The notes: a model not told the origin generated them from the sequence alone. A DNA stretch of 6,660 nt from Cyanobacteria bacterium K_DeepCast_35m_m2_023 (GCA_016882345.1 VGQR01000113.1:1-6660), one strand, 5' to 3'. Shown: positions 1-6,503, counted from the first letter of the stretch. Made by a program: numbers and translations.

Positions 1-44
1 ATTCGCGTCCACCGTTTCCGTTCGCCGACCCAGTCCGGTCCTCG

Positions 45-419
45 ATGCCCACCATCCAGCAGCTGATCCGCACCGAGCGGCAGCGCCTGACCCGCAAAAC
101 CAAATCGCCCGCCCTGCGCGCCTGCCCGGAGCGCCGCGGCGTGTGCACACGCGTGTACACCTCGACACCCAAAAAGCCCAATTCGGCGCTTCGCAAGGTG
201 GCCCGTGTACGCCTGACCTCGGGCTTTGAGGTGACGGCCTACATCCCGGGCATCGGCCACAACCTGCAGGAACACTCCGTTGTCCTGATTCGTGGCGGCC
301 GTGTCAAGGATCTGCCGGGTGTTCGTTACCACATCATTCGCGGCACCTTGGACACCGCCGGCGTCAAAGACCGTCGCCAGGCTCGTTCCAAGTACGGCGC
401 CAAGACCCCCAAGGATTGA
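45..419 (+). CDS. rpsL: 30S ribosomal protein S12
   Basis: Small-subunit protein S12 lines the decoding centre and takes part in tRNA selection and in translocation fidelity. The 124-residue product matches the usual length and begins MPTIQQLIR, as bacterial and plastid S12 do, so the ATG is secure. The decoding loop [10 protein letters not shown] lies at residues 42-51 and the second conserved loop [13 protein letters not shown] at 84-96. Lys43, Lys88 and Pro91, positions where streptomycin-resistance changes are known, are all wild type, and Asp89 is the residue methylthiolated by RimO in other bacteria. Residue 40 is Ser where the family usually has Thr (YTSTPKK, not YTTTPKK), a mild oddity. 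It is the first gene of the visible str operon. Only 44 bases of leader are in the window; they show no Shine-Dalgarno sequence, and any promoter lies to the left. Confidence 0.98.
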   Translation: MPTIQQLIRTERQRLTRKTKSPALRACPERRGVCTRVYTSTPKKPNSALRKVARVRLTSGFEVTAYIPGIGHNLQEHSVVLIRGGRVKDLPGVRYHIIRGTLDTAGVKDRRQARSKYGAKTPKD

Positions 420-474
420 GCTGTCCCATCAGCCGTTCTGATTTTCCATCCTCCGTTCTGCCCCATCCCGGCCC

Positions 475-945
475 ATGTCACGCCGCAACGCTGCCGAAAA
501 GCGCCCGGTTCTTCCCGATCCCCAGTTCAACAGCCGTCTGGCTTCGATGATCGTGGCGCGCCTGATGAAGCACGGCAAGAAGTCCACCGCCCAGCGGATT
601 CTTTCCGATGCCTTTAATCTCATCGGCGAGCGCACCGGTGGTGATCCGCTGGAGCTGTTCGAGACGGCTGTCAAGAACGCCACACCCTTGGTCGAAGTGC
701 GCGCTCGCCGCGTCGGTGGCGCCACCTACCAGGTGCCCATGGAAGTCCGCCAGGAGCGCGGCACGGCCATGGCCCTGCGCTGGCTGGTCAACTTCTCGCG
801 TTCCCGAAATGGCCGCAGCATGGCCCACAAGCTGGCTGGAGAACTGATGGATGCCGCCAATGAGGCAGGCAGCGCCGTACGCAAGCGGGAAGAAACCCAC
901 AAGATGGCTGAAGCCAACAAGGCTTTCGCCCATTACCGCTACTGA
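475..945 (+). CDS. rpsG: 30S ribosomal protein S7
   Basis: S7 is a primary 16S rRNA-binding protein that nucleates assembly of the 30S head and contacts the E-site tRNA. The 156-residue product has the typical bacterial/plastid length and ends in the characteristic HYRY. It opens [16 protein letters not shown] and carries the conserved segments [15 protein letters not shown] (about 28-42), [16 protein letters not shown] (about 73-88) and [10 protein letters not shown] at the C-terminus. It follows rpsL by 55 bases. The leader is pyrimidine-rich and has no Shine-Dalgarno sequence before the ATG. In E. coli, S7 represses its own operon by binding the rpsL-rpsG gap. Here that gap is short and shows no clear hairpin, while the gap after rpsG does. 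A long open frame on the opposite strand (478-1422) is a shadow of this gene and fusA. Confidence 0.98.
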   Translation: MSRRNAAEKRPVLPDPQFNSRLASMIVARLMKHGKKSTAQRILSDAFNLIGERTGGDPLELFETAVKNATPLVEVRARRVGGATYQVPMEVRQERGTAMALRWLVNFSRSRNGRSMAHKLAGELMDAANEAGSAVRKREETHKMAEANKAFAHYRY

Positions 946-954
946 AGCCAGGGG

Positions 955-977
955 GTCGGAGCATTGGGCACTCCGAC
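955..977 (+). promoter_or_regulatory. stem-loop 1 in the rpsG-fusA gap
   Basis: A perfect 7-bp inverted repeat, GTCGGAG (955-961) with CTCCGAC (971-977), encloses a 9-base loop and starts 10 bases after the rpsG stop codon. No T-run follows, so it does not look like an intrinsic terminator. It could be an RNA-processing site, a 3' end stabiliser for rpsL-rpsG mRNA or part of a protein-binding leader. The pairing is read directly; the role is inference. Confidence 0.4.
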
Positions 978-1006
978 ATGACACATCAATCCCTGCAGAG
1001 CGTCGA

Positions 1007-1027
1007 TGGTTCGGCCAGTCCGAACCG
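1007..1027 (+). promoter_or_regulatory. stem-loop 2 upstream of fusA
   Basis: GGTTCGG (1008-1014) pairs perfectly with CCGAACC (1020-1026) around a 5-base loop, CCAGT, and a T-G wobble at 1007/1027 extends the stem to 8 bp. The structure ends 51 bases before the fusA GTG. A TTTTT run at 1048-1052 sits about 20 bases past the stem, too far for a classical terminator. It may form a fusA leader structure together with stem-loop 1. The function is unknown. Confidence 0.4.
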
Positions 1028-1064
1028 CTCTGTAGAGTGACGCCCTCTTTTTGCTGAACTTCTC

Positions 1065-1068
1065 GGAG
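1065..1068 (+). promoter_or_regulatory. Shine-Dalgarno site of fusA
   Basis: GGAG lies 9 bases before the GTG at 1078, which is good spacing for anti-Shine-Dalgarno pairing. It falls inside the coding region if the upstream in-frame TTG (1051) is used, so it favours the GTG as the true start. It is the clearest ribosome binding site among the genes of this window. Confidence 0.5.
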
Positions 1069-1077
1069 ACCTCGCTC

Positions 1078-3153
1078 GTGGCCCGCGCCTTTCCACTGGA
1101 ACGCGTCAGAAATATCGGTATCGCCGCCCACATTGATGCGGGCAAGACCACCACGACAGAACGCATCCTGTTCTATTCGGGCGTGGTGCACAAGATGGGT
1201 GAGGTCCACGACGGCGCCGCCGTCACCGACTGGATGGAGCAGGAACGCGAGCGGGGTATCACCATCACCGCTGCGGCCATCTCCACCAGCTGGAAAGACC
1301 ATCGCATCAACATCATCGACACCCCAGGGCACGTCGATTTCACGATCGAGGTCGAGCGCTCCATGCGTGTGCTCGATGGGGTGATCGCAGTGTTTTGCGC
1401 CGTGGGTGGCGTGCAACCGCAATCAGAGACGGTGTGGCGTCAGGCAGATCGCTACAGCGTCCCCCGCATGGTGTTCGTCAACAAGATGGACCGCACCGGC
1501 GCGGATTTCCTCAAGGTGTACGGCCAGATCAAGGACCGCCTGAAAGCCAAGGCCGTGCCGATCCAACTGCCCATCGGAGCTGAAGGCGAACTGAGCGGCA
1601 TTGTTGACCTGGTCAAGAACCGCGCCTTCATCTACAAGGACGATCTCGGCAAGGACATTGAAGAGACCGATATCCCGGCCGACATGGTCGACCTGGTTGA
1701 AGAGTGGCGCAACGTCCTCATGGAGGCCGTGGCCGAAACCGATGAGGACCTGATCGAGCAGTTTTTCGACAAGGGTGAGCTCACCCAGGAGCAACTGCAC
1801 AACGGCATCCGCGAAGGCGTTCTCAAGCACGGCATGGTTCCGATGCTGTGCGGCTCCGCCTTCAAGAACAAAGGTGTGCAGCTGCTTCTCGACGCCGTGG
1901 TGGATTACCTGCCGGCACCAGTCGACGTTCCTCCGATTCAGGGCGTCCTGCCCGATGGCTCCGAAGCCGTTCGCCCCGCCGATGACAAAGAGCCCTTCAG
2001 CGCTTTGGCCTTCAAGGTGATGGCCGATCCGTTCGGCAAACTCACCTTCGTTCGCGTGTATTCAGGCGTGCTGCAGAAAGGCAGCTACGTGCTGAATTCG
2101 ACCAAAGACAAGAAAGAACGCATCTCGCGCCTGATCCAGCTGAAGGCCGACGACCGCGAAGAGGTCGACGAGCTCCGTGCCGGTGACCTGGGTGCGGTGC
2201 TTGGCCTCAAGGACACCACCACCGGTGACACCCTCTGCGTCGATGCTGATCCCATCATCCTCGAGTCACTGTTCATTCCTGAACCGGTGATTTCGGTGGC
2301 CGTCGAGCCCAAAACCAAGGGCGACATGGAGAAGCTTTCCAAGGCGCTCCAGTCACTGTCAGAAGAAGACCCGACCTTCCGGGTCTCCACCGACCCCGAA
2401 ACAAGCCAGACCGTCATTGCCGGCATGGGCGAGCTTCACCTGGAAATCCTGGTGGACCGGATGCTGCGGGAATTCAAGGTCGAAGCCAACATTGGCGCGC
2501 CACAGGTGTCCTATCGGGAGACCATTCGCAGCAATTCGAAAGGCGAAGGCAAATTCGCCCGTCAGACGGGTGGCAAAGGCCAATACGGCCACGTGGTGAT
2601 CGAAATGGAGCCCGGTGAACCGGGTTCAGGGTTCGAATTCGTCAACAAAATCGTTGGAGGTGTCGTTCCCAAGGAATACATCGGTCCTGCCGAAAACGGC
2701 ATGAAGGAGACCTGCGAATCTGGCGTGATTGCAGGCTTTCCAATGATCGATGTGAAGGTCACCATGGTCGACGGTTCGTATCACGACGTCGACTCGTCGG
2801 AAATGGCGTTCAAAATCGCCGGCTCCATGGCCTTCAAGGACGCCGTTAAGAAGTGCAATCCCGTGCTTCTTGAGCCCATGATGAAAGTGGAGGTTGAGAT
2901 CCCCGAGGATTTCCTCGGGTCGATCATCGGCGACCTCTCCTCACGCCGCGGCCAGGTCGAGGGGCAATCCGTCGAAGACGGAACGTCCAAGGTCCAGGCC
3001 AAGGTGCCGTTGGCCGAGATGTTCGGCTACGCCACCCAGCTCCGATCCATGACTCAGGGTCGGGGTATTTTCTCGATGGAGTTCAGCCATTACGAGGAAG
3101 TTCCTCGCAACGTGGCCGAAGCCATCATCTCCAAGAATCAGGGCAAATCCTGA
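1078..3153 (+). CDS. fusA: translation elongation factor G (EF-G)
   Basis: EF-G is the cytosolic GTPase that drives mRNA-tRNA translocation and, with ribosome recycling factor, subunit splitting. I chose the GTG at 1078, giving 691 residues beginning [15 protein letters not shown], as in cyanobacterial EF-G. An in-frame TTG at 1051 would add nine unconserved residues and places the GGAG inside the gene. GTPase motifs are complete: AHIDAGKT at 17-24, switch I RGITI at about 59-63, DTPGH at 81-85, NKMD at 135-138 and CGSA at about 258-261. Domain IV carries SYHDVDSSE, with the translocation-critical histidine at 569. Cys107 (FCAVGG) probably corresponds to a redox-sensitive cysteine described in the Synechocystis EF-G Slr1463. 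It sits 132 bases after rpsG, a gap with two hairpins, and 39 bases before tufA. No domain is missing. Confidence 0.97.
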   Translation: MARAFPLERVRNIGIAAHIDAGKTTTTERILFYSGVVHKMGEVHDGAAVTDWMEQERERGITITAAAISTSWKDHRINIIDTPGHVDFTIEVERSMRVLDGVIAVFCAVGGVQPQSETVWRQADRYSVPRMVFVNKMDRTGADFLKVYGQIKDRLKAKAVPIQLPIGAEGELSGIVDLVKNRAFIYKDDLGKDIEETDIPADMVDLVEEWRNVLMEAVAETDEDLIEQFFDKGELTQEQLHNGIREGVLKHGMVPMLCGSAFKNKGVQLLLDAVVDYLPAPVDVPPIQGVLPDGSEAVRPADDKEPFSALAFKVMADPFGKLTFVRVYSGVLQKGSYVLNSTKDKKERISRLIQLKADDREEVDELRAGDLGAVLGLKDTTTGDTLCVDADPIILESLFIPEPVISVAVEPKTKGDMEKLSKALQSLSEEDPTFRVSTDPETSQTVIAGMGELHLEILVDRMLREFKVEANIGAPQVSYRETIRSNSKGEGKFARQTGGKGQYGHVVIEMEPGEPGSGFEFVNKIVGGVVPKEYIGPAENGMKETCESGVIAGFPMIDVKVTMVDGSYHDVDSSEMAFKIAGSMAFKDAVKKCNPVLLEPMMKVEVEIPEDFLGSIIGDLSSRRGQVEGQSVEDGTSKVQAKVPLAEMFGYATQLRSMTQGRGIFSMEFSHYEEVPRNVAEAIISKNQGKS

Positions 3154-3192
3154 TCTTCCCCAGTCCCAACCACCCCCCGATTCTTTACAACC

Positions 3193-4392
3193 ATGGCTCG
3201 CGAGAAGTTCGAAAGGAACAAACCCCACGTCAACATCGGCACGATTGGTCACGTTGACCACGGCAAAACCACCCTCACCGCCGCCATCACCAACGTGCTG
3301 GCCAAGAAGGGTATGGCCAAAGCCCAAGCCTACGACCAGATCGATGGTGCTCCCGAAGAGCGTGAGCGTGGCATCACGATCAATACTGCCCACGTCGAAT
3401 ACGAAACCGACAACCGTCACTACGCCCACGTGGACTGCCCCGGTCACGCGGACTACGTGAAGAACATGATCACCGGTGCTGCCCAGATGGACGGTGCCAT
3501 CCTTGTGGTTGCCGCCACCGACGGCCCCATGGCCCAGACCAAGGAGCACATCCTGCTGGCCAAGCAGGTGGGCGTGCCCGCCCTGGTGGTCGCTCTGAAC
3601 AAGTGCGACATGGTGGACGACGAAGAAATCCTTGAGTTGGTCGAACTGGAAGTGCGTGAGCTGCTGAGCAGCTACGACTTCCCCGGCGATGACATCCCGG
3701 TGGTTCAGGTCTCTGGCCTCAAGGCCCTCGAGGGCGACGCCGAGTGGGAAGGCAAGGTTGACGAGCTGATGAAAGCCGTTGACACCTCGATTCCCGAGCC
3801 CGAGCGCGAAATCGACAAGCCATTCCTGATGGCTGTGGAAGACGTGTTCTCCATCACTGGTCGTGGCACCGTGGCCACCGGCCGGATCGAGCGCGGAAAG
3901 GTCAAGGTCGGCGAAGAAATCGAAATCGTCGGCATCAAGGACACCCGCAAGTGCACCGTCACCGGTGTGGAAATGTTCCGCAAGCTGCTCGACGAGGGCA
4001 TGGCTGGCGACAACGTCGGTCTGCTGCTGCGCGGCATTCAGAAGGAAGAGATCGAGCGCGGCATGGTGCTGGTCAAGCCTGGCTCAATCAAGCCCCACAC
4101 CAAGTTCGAGGGCGAGGTGTACGTGCTGAAGAAGGAAGAAGGCGGTCGCCACACCCCCTTCTTCGCTGGTTATCGCCCGCAGTTCTACATCCGCACCACG
4201 GACGTGACCGGCCAGATCACCGCCTTCACCTCTGACGACGGTGCCAACGTCGAAATGGTGATGCCCGGCGACCGCATCAAGATGACCGGCGAGCTGATCT
4301 GCCCGGTGGCCATCGAACAGGGCATGCGCTTCGCCATCCGCGAAGGCGGACGCACCATCGGTGCCGGCGTGGTCTCCAAGATCCTCGACTGA
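3193..4392 (+). CDS. tufA: translation elongation factor Tu (EF-Tu)
   Basis: EF-Tu carries aminoacyl-tRNA to the ribosomal A site as a GTP-dependent ternary complex. The product is 399 residues, normal for cyanobacteria. The start [20 protein letters not shown] is conserved. GTPase motifs are GHVDHGKT at 19-26, RGITIN at 59-64 with Thr62, DCPGH at 81-85 and NKCD at 136-139, with VSGLKAL in the G5 region near 173-179. Domains 2 and 3 are complete, ending in [15 protein letters not shown]. Cys82 is the conserved cysteine of the DCPGH motif, reported as an oxidation target in cyanobacterial EF-Tu. The 39-base gap after fusA is pyrimidine-rich, lacks a Shine-Dalgarno sequence and shows no promoter that I can defend, so co-transcription with fusA is likely. 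A strong hairpin begins 34 bases after the stop codon and may cap the abundant tufA transcript. Confidence 0.98.
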   Translation: MAREKFERNKPHVNIGTIGHVDHGKTTLTAAITNVLAKKGMAKAQAYDQIDGAPEERERGITINTAHVEYETDNRHYAHVDCPGHADYVKNMITGAAQMDGAILVVAATDGPMAQTKEHILLAKQVGVPALVVALNKCDMVDDEEILELVELEVRELLSSYDFPGDDIPVVQVSGLKALEGDAEWEGKVDELMKAVDTSIPEPEREIDKPFLMAVEDVFSITGRGTVATGRIERGKVKVGEEIEIVGIKDTRKCTVTGVEMFRKLLDEGMAGDNVGLLLRGIQKEEIERGMVLVKPGSIKPHTKFEGEVYVLKKEEGGRHTPFFAGYRPQFYIRTTDVTGQITAFTSDDGANVEMVMPGDRIKMTGELICPVAIEQGMRFAIREGGRTIGAGVVSKILD

Positions 4393-4393
4393 T

Positions 4394-4428
4394 CCCAAAC
4401 AACGCTCAGCGTTGATTTAGGGTTTGGG
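4394..4428 (+). promoter_or_regulatory. alternative pairing after the tufA stop (possible antiterminator)
   Basis: CCCAAAC (4394-4400), starting one base after the tufA stop, pairs perfectly with GTTTGGG (4422-4428). A nested small hairpin, AACGC (4401-4405) with GCGTT (4409-4413), lies inside. Bases 4426-4428 also belong to the left arm of the 12-bp hairpin at 4426-4452, so full formation of one competes with the other. Complementarity is seen directly; a switching role is inference. Confidence 0.3.
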
Positions 4429-4452
4429 GTGAAAGCCATTGGCTTTCACCCC
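4426..4452 (+). terminator. 12-bp hairpin between tufA and rpsJ, probable partial terminator or processing site
   Basis: GGGGTGAAAGCC (4426-4437) and GGCTTTCACCCC (4441-4452) form a perfect 12-bp stem with a 3-base loop, ATT. It is the strongest inverted repeat I found in the window. The following bases, TTCTGCAC, contain only a weak T-stretch, so complete intrinsic termination is doubtful. Partial termination, or a 3' stabiliser left by processing, would let EF-Tu be made at higher levels than S10. No promoter for rpsJ is obvious in the 92 bases between the hairpin and the rpsJ start, which argues for some read-through. Confidence 0.55.
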
Positions 4453-4544
4453 TTCTGCACCTCGACAACCCAGTACAGGGCTTGTTTCCGTCCCACACCT
4501 CGTGATCCACAACTGGATCGCCTGGTTTCCGCGCTTTTTCCGCC

Positions 4545-4865
4545 ATGTCCACTGCCATTGCTCAGCAGAAGATCCGCATCCGCCTGAAGGCGTTTGACCG
4601 CCGCATGCTGGATCTGTCCTGCGAAAAAATCATTGAGACCGCCGATCACACCGCTGCAACCGCGATCGGTCCGATCCCTCTGCCGACCAAGCGCAAGATC
4701 TATTGCGTCCTGCGCTCACCCCACGTGGACAAGGATTCCCGCGAGCACTTCGAGACCCGCACCCACCGACGCATTATCGACATCTACAGCCCGAGCTCAA
4801 AGACCATCGACGCGTTGATGAAACTCGACCTCCCGAGCGGTGTCGACATCGAAGTCAAGCTCTGA
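4545..4865 (+). CDS. rpsJ: 30S ribosomal protein S10 (NusE)
   Basis: S10 is a 30S head protein and, as NusE, a partner of NusB and NusG in transcription antitermination and transcription-translation coupling. The 106-residue product has the usual cyanobacterial length. After a short variable N-terminus come the conserved [16 protein letters not shown] (about 8-23), [19 protein letters not shown] (about 42-60), the [19 protein letters not shown] segment that includes the long-loop region, and the C-terminal [10 protein letters not shown]. In most bacteria rpsJ heads the S10 operon; its place behind tufA is the known cyanobacterial and plastid arrangement. The leader (GCTTTTTCCGCC before the ATG) is pyrimidine-rich with no Shine-Dalgarno sequence. 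The 152-base gap from tufA holds the 12-bp hairpin, so S10 expression may depend on read-through or on an unrecognised promoter. Confidence 0.98.
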   Translation: MSTAIAQQKIRIRLKAFDRRMLDLSCEKIIETADHTAATAIGPIPLPTKRKIYCVLRSPHVDKDSREHFETRTHRRIIDIYSPSSKTIDALMKLDLPSGVDIEVKL

Positions 4866-4875
4866 AGCACCAATT

Positions 4876-4914
4876 CAGCGGCCGGTCCCGCTGCGGCGAA
4901 CAGCGTTGCAGCGG
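4876..4914 (+). promoter_or_regulatory. competing hairpins in the rpsJ-LON gap
   Basis: CCGCTG (4888-4893) can pair with CAGCGG on its left (4876-4881, 6-base loop) or, extended to CCGCTGC (4888-4894), with GCAGCGG on its right (4908-4914, 13-base loop). The two stems cannot form together. Neither is followed by a T-run, so neither looks like an intrinsic terminator. The geometry resembles an attenuator or a protein-binding leader, but such GC-rich hexamer pairings also arise by chance. Confidence 0.25.
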
Positions 4915-4952
4915 TCAACCTGCCTAGGATTCAACCATTGACTAGCGGCACC

Positions 4953-5600
4953 ATGGGGGAGTTGGCTGTACGAGAGCTGCCGCTGTTCCCCCTGCCCGAC
5001 GTGGTGTTATTTCCACAGGAGGTGCTGCCGCTCCATATCTTCGAGCCCCGCTATCGCATGATGCTGCGGACCGTCCTGGCTGAAGACCGGCGCTTTGGCG
5101 TCGTGCGCTGGGATCCTGAAGCACAACAGATGGCCGATGTGGGCTGCTGCGCCGAAATCATTCACTGCCAAACCCAGGAGGACGATCGCAGCAACATCGT
5201 CACGATGGGACAGCAGCGGTTTCGCGTGCTTGAAATTCTGCGAGAGACGCCCTTTAGGGTTGGCTTGGTCAGCTGGATCGAAGACGACACGCCTGAACCC
5301 CAGGCCAACCTGGACGATCTGGCGGCTGATGTCTCCCAGGCCCTGCGCGATGTGGTCGAACTGACGGGCAAGTTGATCGGCAAGCCCGCCTCAGTTCCCG
5401 CCGATCTACCCGATCTGCCACGCGAGCTGTCGTTCTGGATTGGCTCCCACCTGGCGGGCCCTGTCGCCGAGCAGCAGCAGGCCCTGCTGGAGATCACCGA
5501 TACGGCTGAGCGCCTCCAGCAGGAATACAACCTGCTCGATCACACCCGTCGGCAGCTCGCTGCCCGCACGGTGCTCAAAGACACCTTCACAACATCGTGA
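4953..5600 (+). CDS. stand-alone LON substrate-binding-domain protein
   Basis: The 215-residue product has the fold-defining opening of the LON N-terminal (substrate-binding) domain: RELPLFPLPDVVLFPQEVLP at about 7-26, then LHIFEPRYRMML at 27-38. The middle has the expected FGVVRW and GQQRFRVLEI segments (49-54 and 86-95). An alpha-helical C-terminal part (about 120-210) follows. It lacks the AAA+ ATPase and the Ser-Lys protease domain, so it is not a Lon protease. Such proteins are widespread in cyanobacteria and their role is not established; a substrate-recognition or adaptor role is only a guess. I prefer the ATG at 4953; an in-frame TTG at 4938 would add five residues. There is no clear Shine-Dalgarno sequence. 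It lies 87 bases after rpsJ and 16 bases before the methyltransferase, which suggests co-transcription with the latter. Confidence 0.88.
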   Translation: MGELAVRELPLFPLPDVVLFPQEVLPLHIFEPRYRMMLRTVLAEDRRFGVVRWDPEAQQMADVGCCAEIIHCQTQEDDRSNIVTMGQQRFRVLEILRETPFRVGLVSWIEDDTPEPQANLDDLAADVSQALRDVVELTGKLIGKPASVPADLPDLPRELSFWIGSHLAGPVAEQQQALLEITDTAERLQQEYNLLDHTRRQLAARTVLKDTFTTS

Positions 5601-5616
5601 TACCAACGAACGCGTC

Positions 5617-6495
5617 ATGAGCCGGGCTTACACCGACAGCAGCAGCGTCGCCACGGCCTATAACAACTGGACCAACGATGCCCTGCTGGAACGGCTGTGG
5701 GGCGACCACATCCACCTTGGCCATTACGGGGAGCCTCCGCAGGCTGACGACTTTCGCAAGGCCAAGATCCGGTTCGTGCATGAACTGGTGCGCTGGAGTG
5801 GGCTGGATCGGCTTCCTCGCGGTGCCCGCGTGCTCGATGTGGGCTGCGGCATCGGCGGCAGCGCCAGGATCCTCGCCGCCTACTATGGCTTTGATGTGCT
5901 GGGGATCAGCATCAGCCCCGCCCAGGTCGCCCGGGCCCAGGCCCTTACACCGCCCGAGCTGGCGCCGCACTGCCGCTTTGCCGTGATGGATGCCCTGGCT
6001 CTGGCGCTCGACGACTCCAGCTTCGATGCCGTCTGGAGCGTGGAGGCATGCCCCCATATGGCTGACAAACAGCGCTACGCCGATGAACTGTTACGGGTGC
6101 TGCGGCCCGGCGGGCAGCTGGCGGTCGCCGACTGGAACCGCCGCGATCCAGCCCATGGCGCCATGGGCCGGCGTGAACGCTGGGTGATGCGCCAGTTGCT
6201 CGACAACTGGGCCCACCCCGAATTTGCCTCAATTGAAGGTCTGCAGCACAACCTGCAGACCAGCACTCACGCAGCGGGCATCCGCATCGACATCGGCGAC
6301 TGGAGCCGCGCCACCTTGCCCTCTTGGATCGACTCGATCCTCGAAGGCGTGCGGCGCCCTGGAGCCGTTCTGGGCCTGGGGGCCTGCGGCGTTGTGCTGG
6401 GCATGCGGGAAATCCCCACGATCCTGCTGATGCACTGGGCCTTTGCCACTGGGCTGATGCGGTTCGGCGTGTTTCGCGGCCAGAAGCTCACCTGA
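5617..6495 (+). CDS. SAM-dependent methyltransferase, MPBQ/MSBQ methyltransferase-like
   Basis: This 292-residue class I methyltransferase closely resembles, from memory, the cyanobacterial 2-methyl-6-phytylbenzoquinol methyltransferase (Synechocystis Sll0418 type), which methylates the quinol ring in tocopherol and plastoquinone synthesis. Evidence: WGDHIHLGHYG at 28-38, SAM motif I VLDVGCGIGG at 72-81, ISPAQV at 99-104, SVEACPHM at 141-148, LRPGG at 162-166, VMRQLLDNWAHPEFASIEG at 190-208, and a C-terminal EIPTILLMHWAF region. The ATG at 5617 is chosen because similarity begins right after it; the frame continues upstream only as an overlap with the LON gene. Two oddities stand out. The N-terminal membrane anchor I recall in Sll0418 is absent, and Cys145 occupies a position usually Gly in the VEAGPHM motif. 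A gamma-tocopherol methyltransferase is less likely from the motifs, but the exact substrate is unproven. It has no Shine-Dalgarno sequence. Confidence 0.85.
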   Translation: MSRAYTDSSSVATAYNNWTNDALLERLWGDHIHLGHYGEPPQADDFRKAKIRFVHELVRWSGLDRLPRGARVLDVGCGIGGSARILAAYYGFDVLGISISPAQVARAQALTPPELAPHCRFAVMDALALALDDSSFDAVWSVEACPHMADKQRYADELLRVLRPGGQLAVADWNRRDPAHGAMGRRERWVMRQLLDNWAHPEFASIEGLQHNLQTSTHAAGIRIDIGDWSRATLPSWIDSILEGVRRPGAVLGLGACGVVLGMREIPTILLMHWAFATGLMRFGVFRGQKLT

Positions 6496-6503
6496 GTGCA
6501 CAG

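Noticed and set aside
1010..1038. Possible fusA promoter with -10 TAGAGT (1033-1038)
   Set aside because: The only -35 candidate at proper spacing, TTCGGC, matches poorly and lies in stem-loop 2; a lone TANNNT match is too weak to annotate.
478..1422. 314-codon open frame on the minus strand across rpsG and the start of fusA
   Set aside because: It is antisense to two highly conserved genes, has low-complexity His/Gly/Asp-rich composition typical of reverse frames in GC-rich DNA, and no family resemblance.
1423..1830. 135-codon minus-strand open frame inside fusA
   Set aside because: Complete antisense overlap with conserved EF-G coding sequence and no recognisable domain.
2941..3549. 202-codon minus-strand open frame over the fusA-tufA junction
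   Set aside because: The Val/Gly/His-rich composition is that of a shadow frame opposite strongly codon-biased elongation-factor genes.
4906..4930. Possible LON promoter with -10 TAGGAT (4925-4930) and -35-like TTGCAG (4906-4911)
   Set aside because: The spacer is only 13 bases and the -35 match is poor, so there is no defensible promoter without 5'-end data.
4660..5190. Near matches to the cyanobacterial HIP1 octamer (GCGATCGG in rpsJ, CGATCGCA in the LON gene)
   Set aside because: Each matches only 7 of 8 bases; no perfect GCGATCGC was noticed, so no HIP1 site is claimed.
5440..5616. Upstream extension of the methyltransferase frame into the LON gene (59 extra residues)
   Set aside because: The extra residues are Ser/Arg/Pro-rich out-of-frame LON sequence without a signal or membrane segment; family similarity begins at the ATG at 5617.
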